Source: Chloroflexota bacterium (GTDB lineage Bacteria; Chloroflexota; Limnocylindria; Limnocylindrales; CSP1-4). From it: a stretch of 52,186 nt of DNA. Positions 17,823-27,351 of the stretch are shown here, piece after piece. The DNA lies in assembly GCA_021783095.1 (NCBI GenBank), contig JAJXUG010000027.1:1-52186 (forward strand), written 5' to 3'. The notes beneath the pieces are model-generated. The model was not told the origin of the DNA, did not search any database, and saw nothing but the letters and a program-made list of their open reading frames with translations. Numbering within the stretch: the stretch's first letter is position 1; each line of letters opens with the position of its first letter. The translations under genes were made by a program, and so were the position numbers.

Positions 17823-18764
17823 ATGACGAACTCGCCGCTCGCTGGACGCGACCTCATCTCGGCGGCCGACCTCTCGGCCCCGGACATCGCGCGTCTGTTC
17901 GCCCGTGCGGCCGAGCTCAAGGCCGAGTTCCGCACGGAGCGCCGCCATGCCAATCCGCCGCTCGAGCGGCGGACACTGGCCATGCTGTTCCAGAAGCCGA
18001 GCCTGCGCACGCGGGTCACGTTCGAGGCCGGGATGACCCAGCTCGGCGGGCACGCGCTGTACCTCGAGGAGAAGGTCGTGCTGGGCGGGCGCGAGACGGT
18101 GAGCGACGTCGCGCGCAACCTCGAGCGCTTCGTGGACGCGATCATGGCGCGCACCGGCCCCCACGAGGTCGTGGCGGAGCTGGCGGCACGCGCGTCGATC
18201 CCGGTGATCAACGGCCTGACGATCCGAGAGCACCCGTGCCAGGCGCTGGCGGACCTGTTCACGCTCCACGAGCGCTTCGGCGACCTGAGCGGGCGGACGC
18301 TCGCCTTCATCGGCGACGGCAACAACGTGTACCACTCGCTCGCCCTCATGGGGGCCACGCTGGGCATGCACGTGCGGCTGGCCCACCCCCTGGGCTACGG
18401 CCCGAGCGGCCGGATCGTGGAGCGGGCGCGTGAGCTGGCGGCGTCGAGCGGGGGCTCGCTCGCGTTCACGCAGGATCCCCGCGAGGCCGTCGAGGGCGCC
18501 GATGCGGTCTACACCGACGCGTGGACGTCGATGGGGCAGGAGGCCGAGGCGGAAGAGCGGCGCGACGCGTTCGCCCGCTTCCAGGTCAACGCCACCCTGC
18601 TGGCCGCATCGCCTGAGGCTGTGGTGATGCACTGCCTTCCGGCGCATCGAGGCGAGGAGATCACCTCGGACGTGATGGACGGCCCGAGGAGTGTCGTCTT
18701 CGAGCAGTCGGAGAACCGCCTGCACGCCCAGAAGGCGCTCCTCGTCGAGCTGCTGGCGAGCTGA
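17823..18764 (+). CDS. argF: Ornithine carbamoyltransferase
   Basis: Makes citrulline from ornithine and carbamoyl phosphate in arginine synthesis. The 313-residue protein has the carbamoyl-phosphate site KPSLRTR (58-64), HPCQ at 137-140, the DAWTSMGQE ornithine loop and HCLPAHRGEEI. SLRTR in place of STRTR is a known variant in this family. The neighbours are not arginine genes, so it may be arginine biosynthesis dispersed in the genome or part of a degradative pathway; the sequence does not decide. Confidence 0.95.
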   Translation: MTNSPLAGRDLISAADLSAPDIARLFARAAELKAEFRTERRHANPPLERRTLAMLFQKPSLRTRVTFEAGMTQLGGHALYLEEKVVLGGRETVSDVARNLERFVDAIMARTGPHEVVAELAARASIPVINGLTIREHPCQALADLFTLHERFGDLSGRTLAFIGDGNNVYHSLALMGATLGMHVRLAHPLGYGPSGRIVERARELAASSGGSLAFTQDPREAVEGADAVYTDAWTSMGQEAEAEERRDAFARFQVNATLLAASPEAVVMHCLPAHRGEEITSDVMDGPRSVVFEQSENRLHAQKALLVELLAS

Positions 18765-18794
18765 GCCGCACGCCGTGACCGACAGAGGGATGCG

Positions 18795-19982
18795 ATGAGC
18801 AGCGAGGCCCTGTACGAGCACTACAAGGACGCCCTCAAGCGCGGCCACGTCGCGTCGCTGCGCGGCCGGGTCGAGGACGCGCTGCTGGCCTACGCGGAGG
18901 CCGCGCGCATCGCCCCCGAGCGGTCCACCCCGCATTCGTCCGCGGGCAATGCGCTCCTGCGGCGCAAGCGCCCAGCCGAGGCCCTCCGTCACTACGAGGT
19001 CGCGCTCGCGATGGCGCCTCGCGATGAGGCGGCCCTTCTGGGCCGGGCGCAGGCGCTGGCCGCGCTGGACCGCCGGGGCGATGCAGCCGATGCCTTCGAT
19101 GCCCTGGCCGAAGCCCAGGCGGGGACTGGGCGGCTCGCCGACGCGGTGGACGCTGCGAGGCGCGGGCTCGAGATGGCCGAGGGCCGCGAGCGCCGGCGGA
19201 CCCTCGAGCGGTTGATCTCGCGCCTGCGCGCCAGCGAGCCCGACGAACCCGGACGGACGGCGCTCGAGCACGCCCTCCTGGTCCTGGAGGGATCTGCGGT
19301 TCCGCGTCCGAGAGCCCCCCACCGGGCGTTTGAGGGGGGATCGCATGCGCACGGGGTGCCCGCCACCAGCGGCGACCAGGCGTCGGGCATTTCCGAGGCG
19401 GCCGGTGGTCCCGGAGCCGCGGCAGACGAGCCCACGGAGGACGCCGCGACATCCGAGACGGCGGAGGGCGGCCCGACTGCCCCGACCCCCGAGTGGGCGG
19501 ATCGCGACCTCGCGGCCCCGGCCGGGCAGGACGAGATCGCGTCGCAAGACGAACCCGTGGTTGCCTCGGCGGCGACCGCGGCCGAGGCGGCCGGAGACGC
19601 AACCGCCGAGCCGGAGCCCAGACTCGCGCGGCGCGCCCCCCGCGTCATCTCCGCTGGCGTGACGGTGGCCGACCTGTCGGCGAGCGTCGAGGCCGCCACC
19701 GATGCCGGCGCGCCTGAGCGCGCGCTCGAGGCGATGCTCGACCTCGCCGCGCTGCACGCCCGCGATGGTCGGATCGAAGCCGCCCTCGACGCCTGCTACA
19801 CGGCGCTCTCGCTTGACCCGGACAGCGTCGCCCTGCACCTCGCCCTCGTTGAGCTCTACACGCAGCGGGGCTGGGACCTGCTGGCCACCGAGAAGCTCGA
19901 GCTGCTCGAGAGGATCGCCCGCCTCGACGGGGACGAAGGGACCGTGGCGGAGATCGCGGGCCTGCTCGCCACCCGCGCCTGA
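18795..19982 (+). CDS. TPR-repeat protein with low-complexity linker
   Basis: The 395-residue product has tetratricopeptide-like helical repeats at about residues 1-150 (for example GRVEDALLAYAEAARIAPE and RPAEALRHYEVALAMAPRDEAALLGRA). An Ala/Glu/Pro/Thr-rich disordered stretch follows at ~165-290, then a C-terminal repeat region (GRIEAALDACYTALSLDPDSVALHLALVELY). No signal peptide or membrane segment is visible. It starts with ATG after gagggatgcg, 30 nt after argF and 42 nt before cdaA, so it may be a scaffold or regulator for the cdaA set. The specific function is unknown. Confidence 0.85.
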   Translation: MSSEALYEHYKDALKRGHVASLRGRVEDALLAYAEAARIAPERSTPHSSAGNALLRRKRPAEALRHYEVALAMAPRDEAALLGRAQALAALDRRGDAADAFDALAEAQAGTGRLADAVDAARRGLEMAEGRERRRTLERLISRLRASEPDEPGRTALEHALLVLEGSAVPRPRAPHRAFEGGSHAHGVPATSGDQASGISEAAGGPGAAADEPTEDAATSETAEGGPTAPTPEWADRDLAAPAGQDEIASQDEPVVASAATAAEAAGDATAEPEPRLARRAPRVISAGVTVADLSASVEAATDAGAPERALEAMLDLAALHARDGRIEAALDACYTALSLDPDSVALHLALVELYTQRGWDLLATEKLELLERIARLDGDEGTVAEIAGLLATRA

Positions 19983-20009
19983 GCCCGGGAGACGGCCCGG
20001 ACGCCGGTG

Positions 20010-20015
20010 TAGACT
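20010..20015 (+). promoter_or_regulatory. Candidate -10 element of cdaA (short or no leader)
   Basis: TAGACT lies 9 nt before the cdaA ATG in the 42-nt gap after the TPR gene. With the usual 6-8 nt to the start of transcription the leader would be 0-3 nt. No convincing -35 is visible. Confidence 0.4.
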
Positions 20016-20024
20016 CGCCCGAAG

Positions 20025-21080
20025 ATGCTCCCGTTCCTCCAATCGCTGCTCCAGCAGGTCACGCCCAACGTCCTGCTGGACGTCGGCATCACTGCCCTGT
20101 TCATCTACTGGCTGTTCAGCCTGATCCGGGGCACCCGGGCGGTGACGCTGGTGATCGGCGTCTCGGTGCTGCTGGGGATCTATGCGCTGGCCCAGTTCCT
20201 CGAGCTGCGGCTGTTCACCCAGATCCTCCAGGCGGGCGCATTCGTGGGCGTGTTCGCACTCGTCGTCGTGTTCCAGCCCGAGCTCCGGCGGGCACTCGAG
20301 CGGATCGGCCGGGTGGGGACGTTCGGCTGGCTCGTGCCCGCCTCGTCGCACCGGCGGGTGGAGCACGTCGCGACCATGGTCGCCCGGGCGGCGGCTGCGC
20401 TCTCGGCGGAGGGCTATGGGGCGCTGATCGTGATCGAGCGCGAGACGGGCCTCGAGGATACGGCCGAGACCGGCGTGATGCTCCACGCCGACCTCACGTC
20501 GGAGCTGCTCCTGACGATCTTCATGCGCGGCACCGCGCTCCACGATGGCGCCGTGATCATCCGGGGCGAGAGCGTTCTCGCCGCAGCCTCGCTGCTGCCG
20601 CTGACCGAGATGCGCCTTTCCGAGCGCTTCGGGACGCGGCATCGCGCCGCCCTGGGCATCACGGAGGACACCGACGCCGTGGCGGTCGTGGTCTCCGAGG
20701 AGAGCGGCCAGATGAGTGTCGTCGAGCGCGCACGCATCGTCCGGGTGCCCACCGAGGTGCTGCTGGAGCGCGCGCTGGTGGGCCTGCTCGAGTCGCCCGA
20801 CATGCCGGGCGGCCTGGGATTGGGGAGGGGACTTGGATCGGGGACGCCGCGGCGGCCGGCGAGGCGGCTGCGCATCAGCCGACGCCCTTCGGGCCGCCCC
20901 GAGCCGCCGCCGCTCGGCGAGGCCCCGGCTGGCGAAGCCGCGGACGACCCGCTCGCGTCCCAGGTGCAGGGCGAGGCCGGGGCCGATGGCTCGCTGTCGG
21001 CCGACCCCATTCCCGATGCCGGGGACCATGGCGCAGGCGATGCCTCGGCGGCCGCCTCGAACAGGGTGCCGGCGCCATGA
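20025..21080 (+). CDS. cdaA: Membrane diadenylate cyclase CdaA
   Basis: Makes the second messenger c-di-AMP from two ATP. Three N-terminal transmembrane segments lie at about 16-34, 38-58 and 68-84. The DisA_N cyclase domain carries the catalytic DGA at 174-176 and RHR at 205-207. Residues ~250-351 are a low-complexity Ala/Pro/Gly/Arg tail not needed for the family fold. It overlaps cdaR by 4 nt and precedes glmM, the well-known cdaA-cdaR-glmM arrangement of Firmicutes and other Gram-positive bacteria. Confidence 0.95.
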   Translation: MLPFLQSLLQQVTPNVLLDVGITALFIYWLFSLIRGTRAVTLVIGVSVLLGIYALAQFLELRLFTQILQAGAFVGVFALVVVFQPELRRALERIGRVGTFGWLVPASSHRRVEHVATMVARAAAALSAEGYGALIVIERETGLEDTAETGVMLHADLTSELLLTIFMRGTALHDGAVIIRGESVLAAASLLPLTEMRLSERFGTRHRAALGITEDTDAVAVVVSEESGQMSVVERARIVRVPTEVLLERALVGLLESPDMPGGLGLGRGLGSGTPRRPARRLRISRRPSGRPEPPPLGEAPAGEAADDPLASQVQGEAGADGSLSADPIPDAGDHGAGDASAAASNRVPAP

Positions 21081-22366
21081 ACGTCCGCCGCTTCGGGCGC
21101 CGTGTCGTCGGCGTCTTCGTCCACAACTGGCCCCTCAAGGTCGCGGCCATCGTGCTGGCCACGCTGCTCTACGTCGGCCTCGTGGCGACCCAGGACAGCG
21201 CAACGTTCCCCGGGCCGATCGCGGTCGTGCCCGTCAACACGCCTGCCGGCACGGTCATCACCAACTACCCGCTGCGGCCGATCGACGAGGTCCGCTACCT
21301 CGCGCCTGCCGACCTCGGCCGCCTGACGGCCGACGACTTCATCGTCACCGTGGACCTCTCCACCCTCCAGCCCACCGGCGGCCCGTCGAGCGTCCCGGTG
21401 TCGGTCATCGCCAAGGACCCCCGGGTCAGGATCCTCGATTTCCGTCCGAGGAACATCTTGGTCACGCTCGACCAGGAGGTCGAGGCGCAGGTCCCGGTGA
21501 CGGTGACCCGCGGCCCCGCCCCGGCCGGCACCGCCGCCGGGCAGACCGTCTTCTCGCCGCAGCAGGTGACCGTGCGCGGCCCGTCGACGGCCGTGCGGAA
21601 GGTCGTGGGGGTGCAAGTGGACGTGCAGCTGGACTCGGCGATCGACTTCGACCGCGAGGTGCAGGGCACCGCCGTTGACGCGTCGGGCGCCCCCGTGACG
21701 GGGGTGGTGCTGATCCCGCGCACGATCCACGTGACGATCCCGCTGATCACCAATCAGCAGTCGCGCACCGTCCCCGTCAACGCGGTGATCACCGGCACCC
21801 CGGCACCCGGTTTCCGCGTCGCGAGCGTCGAGGTGTCGCCCCTCACGGTCACGCTCGAGGGCGATGCGGACCAGCTGGTCTCGCTGCCCACCGCCGACAC
21901 GGCGCCGATCTCCGTGGACGGAGCGACGCGCGACGTGGTCCAGAAGGTGTCCCTGGCGCTCCCCGCCGGCGTGACACCGGTGGAGGTGGGCACGGTCAGT
22001 GTCACCGTCCAGATCCAGGCCGTGACCGAGACCCGCACGTACCAGGCCGGCCTGCGGCTCGACGGCGGCGACCCGAACTACGAGTACGCGGTCTCGATCC
22101 AGAGCGTGCTGCTCACCGTGTACGGCTCGTCGGCGGACCTCGATCGGCTCGGCTCGGCCCCGATCACCGTCAGCATCGATGTGTCGGGCCTGACGCCCGG
22201 CAGGCACCAGCTCACGGTCGCTCCCTCGCTGCCGTCCGCGGTGACGGTGGTGAGCATCAACCCGCAGACCGTCACCGTGACGGTCGTCTCCCCGCCATCC
22301 ACCCTGCCGAGCGGGATCCCGCCGTCGCAGGCGCCGGCCCAATCGCCGAGCCCCTCACCCAGCTGA
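21077..22366 (+). CDS. cdaR: YbbR-domain regulator CdaR
   Basis: The 429-residue protein has one transmembrane segment near residues 17-38 (NWPLKVAAIVLATLLYVGLVA) and a long extracytoplasmic part made of repeated YbbR-type beta domains. Their strands repeat patterns such as FIVTVDLSTLQPTGG, VTVRGPSTAV and ITVSIDVSGLTPG. It ends in a Ser/Pro-rich tail. CdaR proteins modulate CdaA in other bacteria. The ATG overlaps the cdaA stop, so coupled translation is likely. About four YbbR domains fit the length. Confidence 0.92.
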   Translation: MNVRRFGRRVVGVFVHNWPLKVAAIVLATLLYVGLVATQDSATFPGPIAVVPVNTPAGTVITNYPLRPIDEVRYLAPADLGRLTADDFIVTVDLSTLQPTGGPSSVPVSVIAKDPRVRILDFRPRNILVTLDQEVEAQVPVTVTRGPAPAGTAAGQTVFSPQQVTVRGPSTAVRKVVGVQVDVQLDSAIDFDREVQGTAVDASGAPVTGVVLIPRTIHVTIPLITNQQSRTVPVNAVITGTPAPGFRVASVEVSPLTVTLEGDADQLVSLPTADTAPISVDGATRDVVQKVSLALPAGVTPVEVGTVSVTVQIQAVTETRTYQAGLRLDGGDPNYEYAVSIQSVLLTVYGSSADLDRLGSAPITVSIDVSGLTPGRHQLTVAPSLPSAVTVVSINPQTVTVTVVSPPSTLPSGIPPSQAPAQSPSPSPS

Positions 22367-22437
22367 CCCCGCGCGCGGCTCGCCCCTGGCGCCGCCCCAT
22401 CCACGAACCCCGCCCACCATCCCGCACGAGGATCTCC

Positions 22438-23772
22438 ATGACCCGCCTGTTCGGCACCGACGGCATCCGCGGCGCTGCCAACGTTGACCTGCGCCCGTCG
22501 CTTGCCACCGCCCTCGGCCGCGCCACCGCCCACCGCGTCGTCGGCGTCGGTGGTTCGCTGGTGGTGGGCCAGGACACCCGGCGCTCGGGCGACATGTTCG
22601 TTGCCGCGATCACCGCGGGCGCCACCAGCATGGGCGTCGACGTCCACAGCGTGGGCGTGGTCCCAACGCCAGCCCTCGCGTTCCTCGCGGGCAACGGCGA
22701 GTTCGCGGCGGGGATCATGGTCTCGGCCTCGCACAACCCGGCCGAGGACAACGGGCTCAAGGTGCTCGACCCCGACGGCCTCAAGCTCGACGATGACCTC
22801 GAGGATGACCTCGAGGCGCTGATCCTGCGGGCGGACGAGCTGCCGGGCGTGCAGCCGAGCCTGCTGGGCCGGAGCGTGCACGCGTCGGCGCTGCTCGGCC
22901 AGTACATCGCGCATCGCACGGCCCTCGCGGCCGCGGTCTACGCCACGGGCCTCCACGTCGTGCTCGACACGGCCAACGGCGCGGCGCACTCCGTGGCCCC
23001 AGCGATCCTGCGCGCGACGGGCGCCCGCGTCACGGTGATCCACGACCAGCCCGACGGCGACAACATCAACCGCGGCTGCGGGGCGACGGCGCCCGAATCG
23101 CTCATGCAGGCGGTCCGCGACCACGGCGCCGATGTGGGCTTCGCACTCGACGGCGATGCCGACCGGTGTGTCGCGGTCGATTCGTCCGGGCGGCTCGTGG
23201 ACGGCGACCAGGTGCTCGGCATCCTCGCGCTCGAGCGGCTGGCGCGCGGCGTGCTGGACCGCCAGAGCCTGGTGGTCTCGGTGCTCTCGAACGGCGGCCT
23301 CCAGCACGCGATCGAGAACGCCGGCGGCCGTCTCGTGCGCACGCCGGTGGGCGACAAGCACATCATGGCGGCGATGCTGGTGTCAGGCGCCGGCCTGGGC
23401 GGGGAGAAGAGCGGCCACGTCATCATCCGCGAGCACGCCACCACCGGCGACGGCATCGTCACCGCGACCGAGCTCCTGCGGGTCATGACCATCGCCGGCG
23501 CGGGCCTCGACGAGCTCGCCACGCAGATCCCGCTCCTGCCCCAGCAGCAGCGCGCCATCCGGGTCCGACACCGCGACCAGTGGGACGCCGACGAGGTCCT
23601 GGGCAGGGCGATCGCCGACGCCGAGGCCCGTCTCGCGCCCCACGGCCGCATCCTCGTGCGTCCGTCGGGCACCGAGCCCGTCCTCCGGGTGATGGTCGAG
23701 GGCGACGACGCGGCGACGGTCACCGAGGTGGCCGACGCCATCGCTGCCCTCGCGGGGGAGCGTCTACACTAG
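22438..23772 (+). CDS. glmM: Phosphoglucosamine mutase
   Basis: Converts glucosamine-6-phosphate to glucosamine-1-phosphate for UDP-GlcNAc. The 444-residue protein has the phosphoserine loop SASHNP (Ser98), the metal loop DGDADRC and the phosphate-binding RPSGTEPVLRVM near the C terminus. GlmM binds and inhibits CdaA in several Firmicutes, so its position after cdaA-cdaR is meaningful. A 71-nt gap separates it from cdaR. A weak acgaggatct ribosome binding site precedes the ATG. Confidence 0.97.
   Translation: MTRLFGTDGIRGAANVDLRPSLATALGRATAHRVVGVGGSLVVGQDTRRSGDMFVAAITAGATSMGVDVHSVGVVPTPALAFLAGNGEFAAGIMVSASHNPAEDNGLKVLDPDGLKLDDDLEDDLEALILRADELPGVQPSLLGRSVHASALLGQYIAHRTALAAAVYATGLHVVLDTANGAAHSVAPAILRATGARVTVIHDQPDGDNINRGCGATAPESLMQAVRDHGADVGFALDGDADRCVAVDSSGRLVDGDQVLGILALERLARGVLDRQSLVVSVLSNGGLQHAIENAGGRLVRTPVGDKHIMAAMLVSGAGLGGEKSGHVIIREHATTGDGIVTATELLRVMTIAGAGLDELATQIPLLPQQQRAIRVRHRDQWDADEVLGRAIADAEARLAPHGRILVRPSGTEPVLRVMVEGDDAATVTEVADAIAALAGERLH
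23765..23770 (+). promoter_or_regulatory. Candidate -10 element before glmS
   Basis: TACACT overlaps the last codons of glmM and would give a leader of about 45 nt containing the 22-bp palindrome and the ggaaggag ribosome binding site of glmS. No -35 is obvious, so the element is weakly supported. Confidence 0.3.
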
Positions 23773-23774
23773 GC

Positions 23775-23796
23775 CGGCCGCGGCGCGCCGCGGCCG
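23775..23796. promoter_or_regulatory. 22-bp perfect palindrome between glmM and glmS
   Basis: Eleven bases starting CGGCCGCGGC are mirrored perfectly with no spacer, centred at 23785/23786. It starts 3 nt after the glmM stop and ends 4 nt before the glmS ribosome binding site. As RNA it could fold into a GC-only stem; as DNA it could be an operator. There is no T-run after it, so simple intrinsic termination is unlikely. Confidence 0.6.
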
Positions 23797-23820
23797 ACCC
23801 GGAAGGAGTCCCAACGCGGC

Positions 23821-25650
<1,830 letters not shown>

Positions 25651-25654
25651 GCCG

Positions 25655-26251
25655 ATGCCAGGCACCGGCAAGGGCGGGGACCCGAGCCTTCCCCCTGGCC
25701 TGGTCCCCGATGGGACCACGGAGCTGGGCATCGACATCGTCAAGGTCGAGCGGATCCGCGCGGCGCTGGACAAGTTCGGCGAGCGGTTCAGCCGCCGCGT
25801 CCTGACCGACCACGAGCGCAAGTACGTCCGCGGCCGGGCCGAGACCTTTGCAGGCCGGTGGGCCGCCAAGGAGGCGGTGTCCAAGGTGCTGGGGCTCGGC
25901 GTCCGGGGCATCGGCTGGCGCGACATCGAGGTCCAGCGCCTGCCGACGGGGCAGCCGGCCGTGCGCCTCCACGGCCGCGCAGCGCAGCGGGCCGAGCAGC
26001 TGGGGATGGGACGGATCGCGCTCTCGATCACGCACGAGTCGGACTACGCGGTCGCGATCGCGTTCGGCGTCCGCACCGCGGGCGGGCGGTACGTGTTCCC
26101 GCTCGACATCGATGAGCGCATCGACGAGCGGGAGCGCAAGCTGCTCGCCCGGATGGAGCGGCTTGGCGCGCTCCACCAGGCGAACCTGCGCGCGGGCGCG
26201 GGCTCTCCCATGGTGGGCGTGGTCGACGAGGAGGAGGCGGCTGATGTCTGA
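25655..26251 (+). CDS. acpS: Holo-[acyl-carrier-protein] synthase with long C-terminal extension
   Basis: Transfers 4'-phosphopantetheine from CoA to acyl carrier protein. The core is at about residues 23-140: GIDIVKVERI with Asp27, the RWAAKEAVSKVLG helix with Glu73 (both Mg ligands in the family) and SITHESDYAVAIA. Some 60 residues after it are extra compared with the usual ~120-130 residue enzyme: a basic/acidic helix (DIDERIDERERKLLARMERL), then a short acidic end. An N-terminal segment of ~20 residues is also extra; the start could lie further downstream. Its 3' end overlaps nnrD by 8 nt. Confidence 0.9.
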   Translation: MPGTGKGGDPSLPPGLVPDGTTELGIDIVKVERIRAALDKFGERFSRRVLTDHERKYVRGRAETFAGRWAAKEAVSKVLGLGVRGIGWRDIEVQRLPTGQPAVRLHGRAAQRAEQLGMGRIALSITHESDYAVAIAFGVRTAGGRYVFPLDIDERIDERERKLLARMERLGALHQANLRAGAGSPMVGVVDEEEAADV

Positions 26252-27317
26252 CCGGGCGGTCGGGTTCGGGCGGCGTGACGCCGACGGCAGTCCGGCGCCG
26301 GAGGGCACGACGCGGCTCGACGACGAGTCCATGGCGCGGCTGCTCCCCGAGCGCAGCAAGCGCGGCCACAAGGGCACCTTCGGCAAGCTGCTGGTGATCG
26401 CGGGCTCGATCGACTTCGCGGGGGCGGCGCTGCTCGTGTGCCGGGCGTCCGGGCGCGCCGGTGCGGGGCTCGTCACGCTGGCCGTGCCTGAATCGCTCCA
26501 GCCGCTGTTCGCCTCGAAGGTCGTCGAGGCCACCACCATGGCCCTGCCCGAGGACGACGTGGAGGAGGTCGACCCCGAGCCCGCGCTGGCCAAGATCCTC
26601 GACAACGAGCACGACGCGCTGGTGATCGGGCCCGGCCTGCGTCCCTCGCTGGCCGCTGCCGATCTGCTGCGGCTGCTCCTGACCTCGCCCGAGGAGGGCG
26701 TCAACCCGCCCGCGGTGCTGGACGCCGAGGCGCTGCGGACCCTCGCCTCGGTTGGGGAGTGGTGGACGAACGTGACGCGCGCCTGCGTCCTGACCCCGCA
26801 CGCGGGCGAGTTCGCGCGCCTCCGCGCCGGCAGCGGCCACGACCCGGCCGAGGACGGCGACCTCAACGGCGACGACGGAGCGCGGGTGCGCGCGGCATCG
26901 GCTGCGGCGGTCGAGTGGCGGCAGGTCGTGGTCCTCAAGGGGGCGAACACCGTGATCGCGGCGCCCGACGGTGCCACGGCGATGGCCCCGTTCGAGAACC
27001 CCGCCATGGCGACAGGCGGGACCGGCGACGTCCTCGCGGGGACGATCGGCGCGCTGCTCGCCCAGGGTCTCGCCCCGTTCGACGCCGCGCGGCTCGGGGT
27101 GTACGTCCACGGGCTGGCGGGCGAGCTCGTCCGCGAGCGGCTGGGCGACGCGGGCCTGCTCGCGGGCGACCTGCCCGACGCGCTGCCCCTCGTCCGCAAG
27201 CGCCTCGCGGGCCTCGCGGACCGGCTTCGTGGCGGCCGGCGCCTCGGGTTCGGCGTACGCCACACGCAGGCCGGGGCGGGCGGCGGCGCGGCTGCCGGGC
27301 CAGAGTCGGCCAACTAG
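26244..27317 (+). CDS. nnrD: ADP-dependent NAD(P)H-hydrate dehydratase
   Basis: Repairs the damaged cofactor NAD(P)HX. The ribokinase-like fold is clear: KGTFGKLLVIAGSIDFAGAALL, DALVIGPGL, VLTPHAGEFARL, VVVLKGANTVIA and the glycine-rich NPAMATGGTGDVLAGTIGALLAQG active-site loop. The 357-residue product lacks the N-terminal epimerase domain found in bifunctional Nnr proteins, so an NnrE partner must be encoded elsewhere or be absent. ATG at 26244 overlaps acpS; about 40 residues precede the conserved domain. The acpS-nnr-alr order is common in several phyla. Confidence 0.94.
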   Translation: MSDRAVGFGRRDADGSPAPEGTTRLDDESMARLLPERSKRGHKGTFGKLLVIAGSIDFAGAALLVCRASGRAGAGLVTLAVPESLQPLFASKVVEATTMALPEDDVEEVDPEPALAKILDNEHDALVIGPGLRPSLAAADLLRLLLTSPEEGVNPPAVLDAEALRTLASVGEWWTNVTRACVLTPHAGEFARLRAGSGHDPAEDGDLNGDDGARVRAASAAAVEWRQVVVLKGANTVIAAPDGATAMAPFENPAMATGGTGDVLAGTIGALLAQGLAPFDAARLGVYVHGLAGELVRERLGDAGLLAGDLPDALPLVRKRLAGLADRLRGGRRLGFGVRHTQAGAGGGAAAGPESAN

Positions 27318-27351
27318 CGCGCCGCCCGTGACCGCTCGACAACGAGACCTC

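Noticed and set aside
17517..21029. A 1170-codon open frame on the minus strand across the HIT remnant, argF, the TPR gene and cdaA
   Set aside because: It lies antisense to genes with clear family motifs, has no recognisable domain, and such long antisense frames are expected in DNA with very high GC at codon position three.
23773..23820. glmS ribozyme upstream of glmS
   Set aside because: The gap between glmM and glmS is 48 nt, far shorter than the ~150-nt ribozyme, and the palindrome there does not resemble its core.
26244..27317. Bifunctional Nnr (epimerase plus dehydratase)
   Set aside because: Only the C-terminal dehydratase fold is present; the N-terminal NnrE domain is missing and only ~40 residues precede the conserved core.
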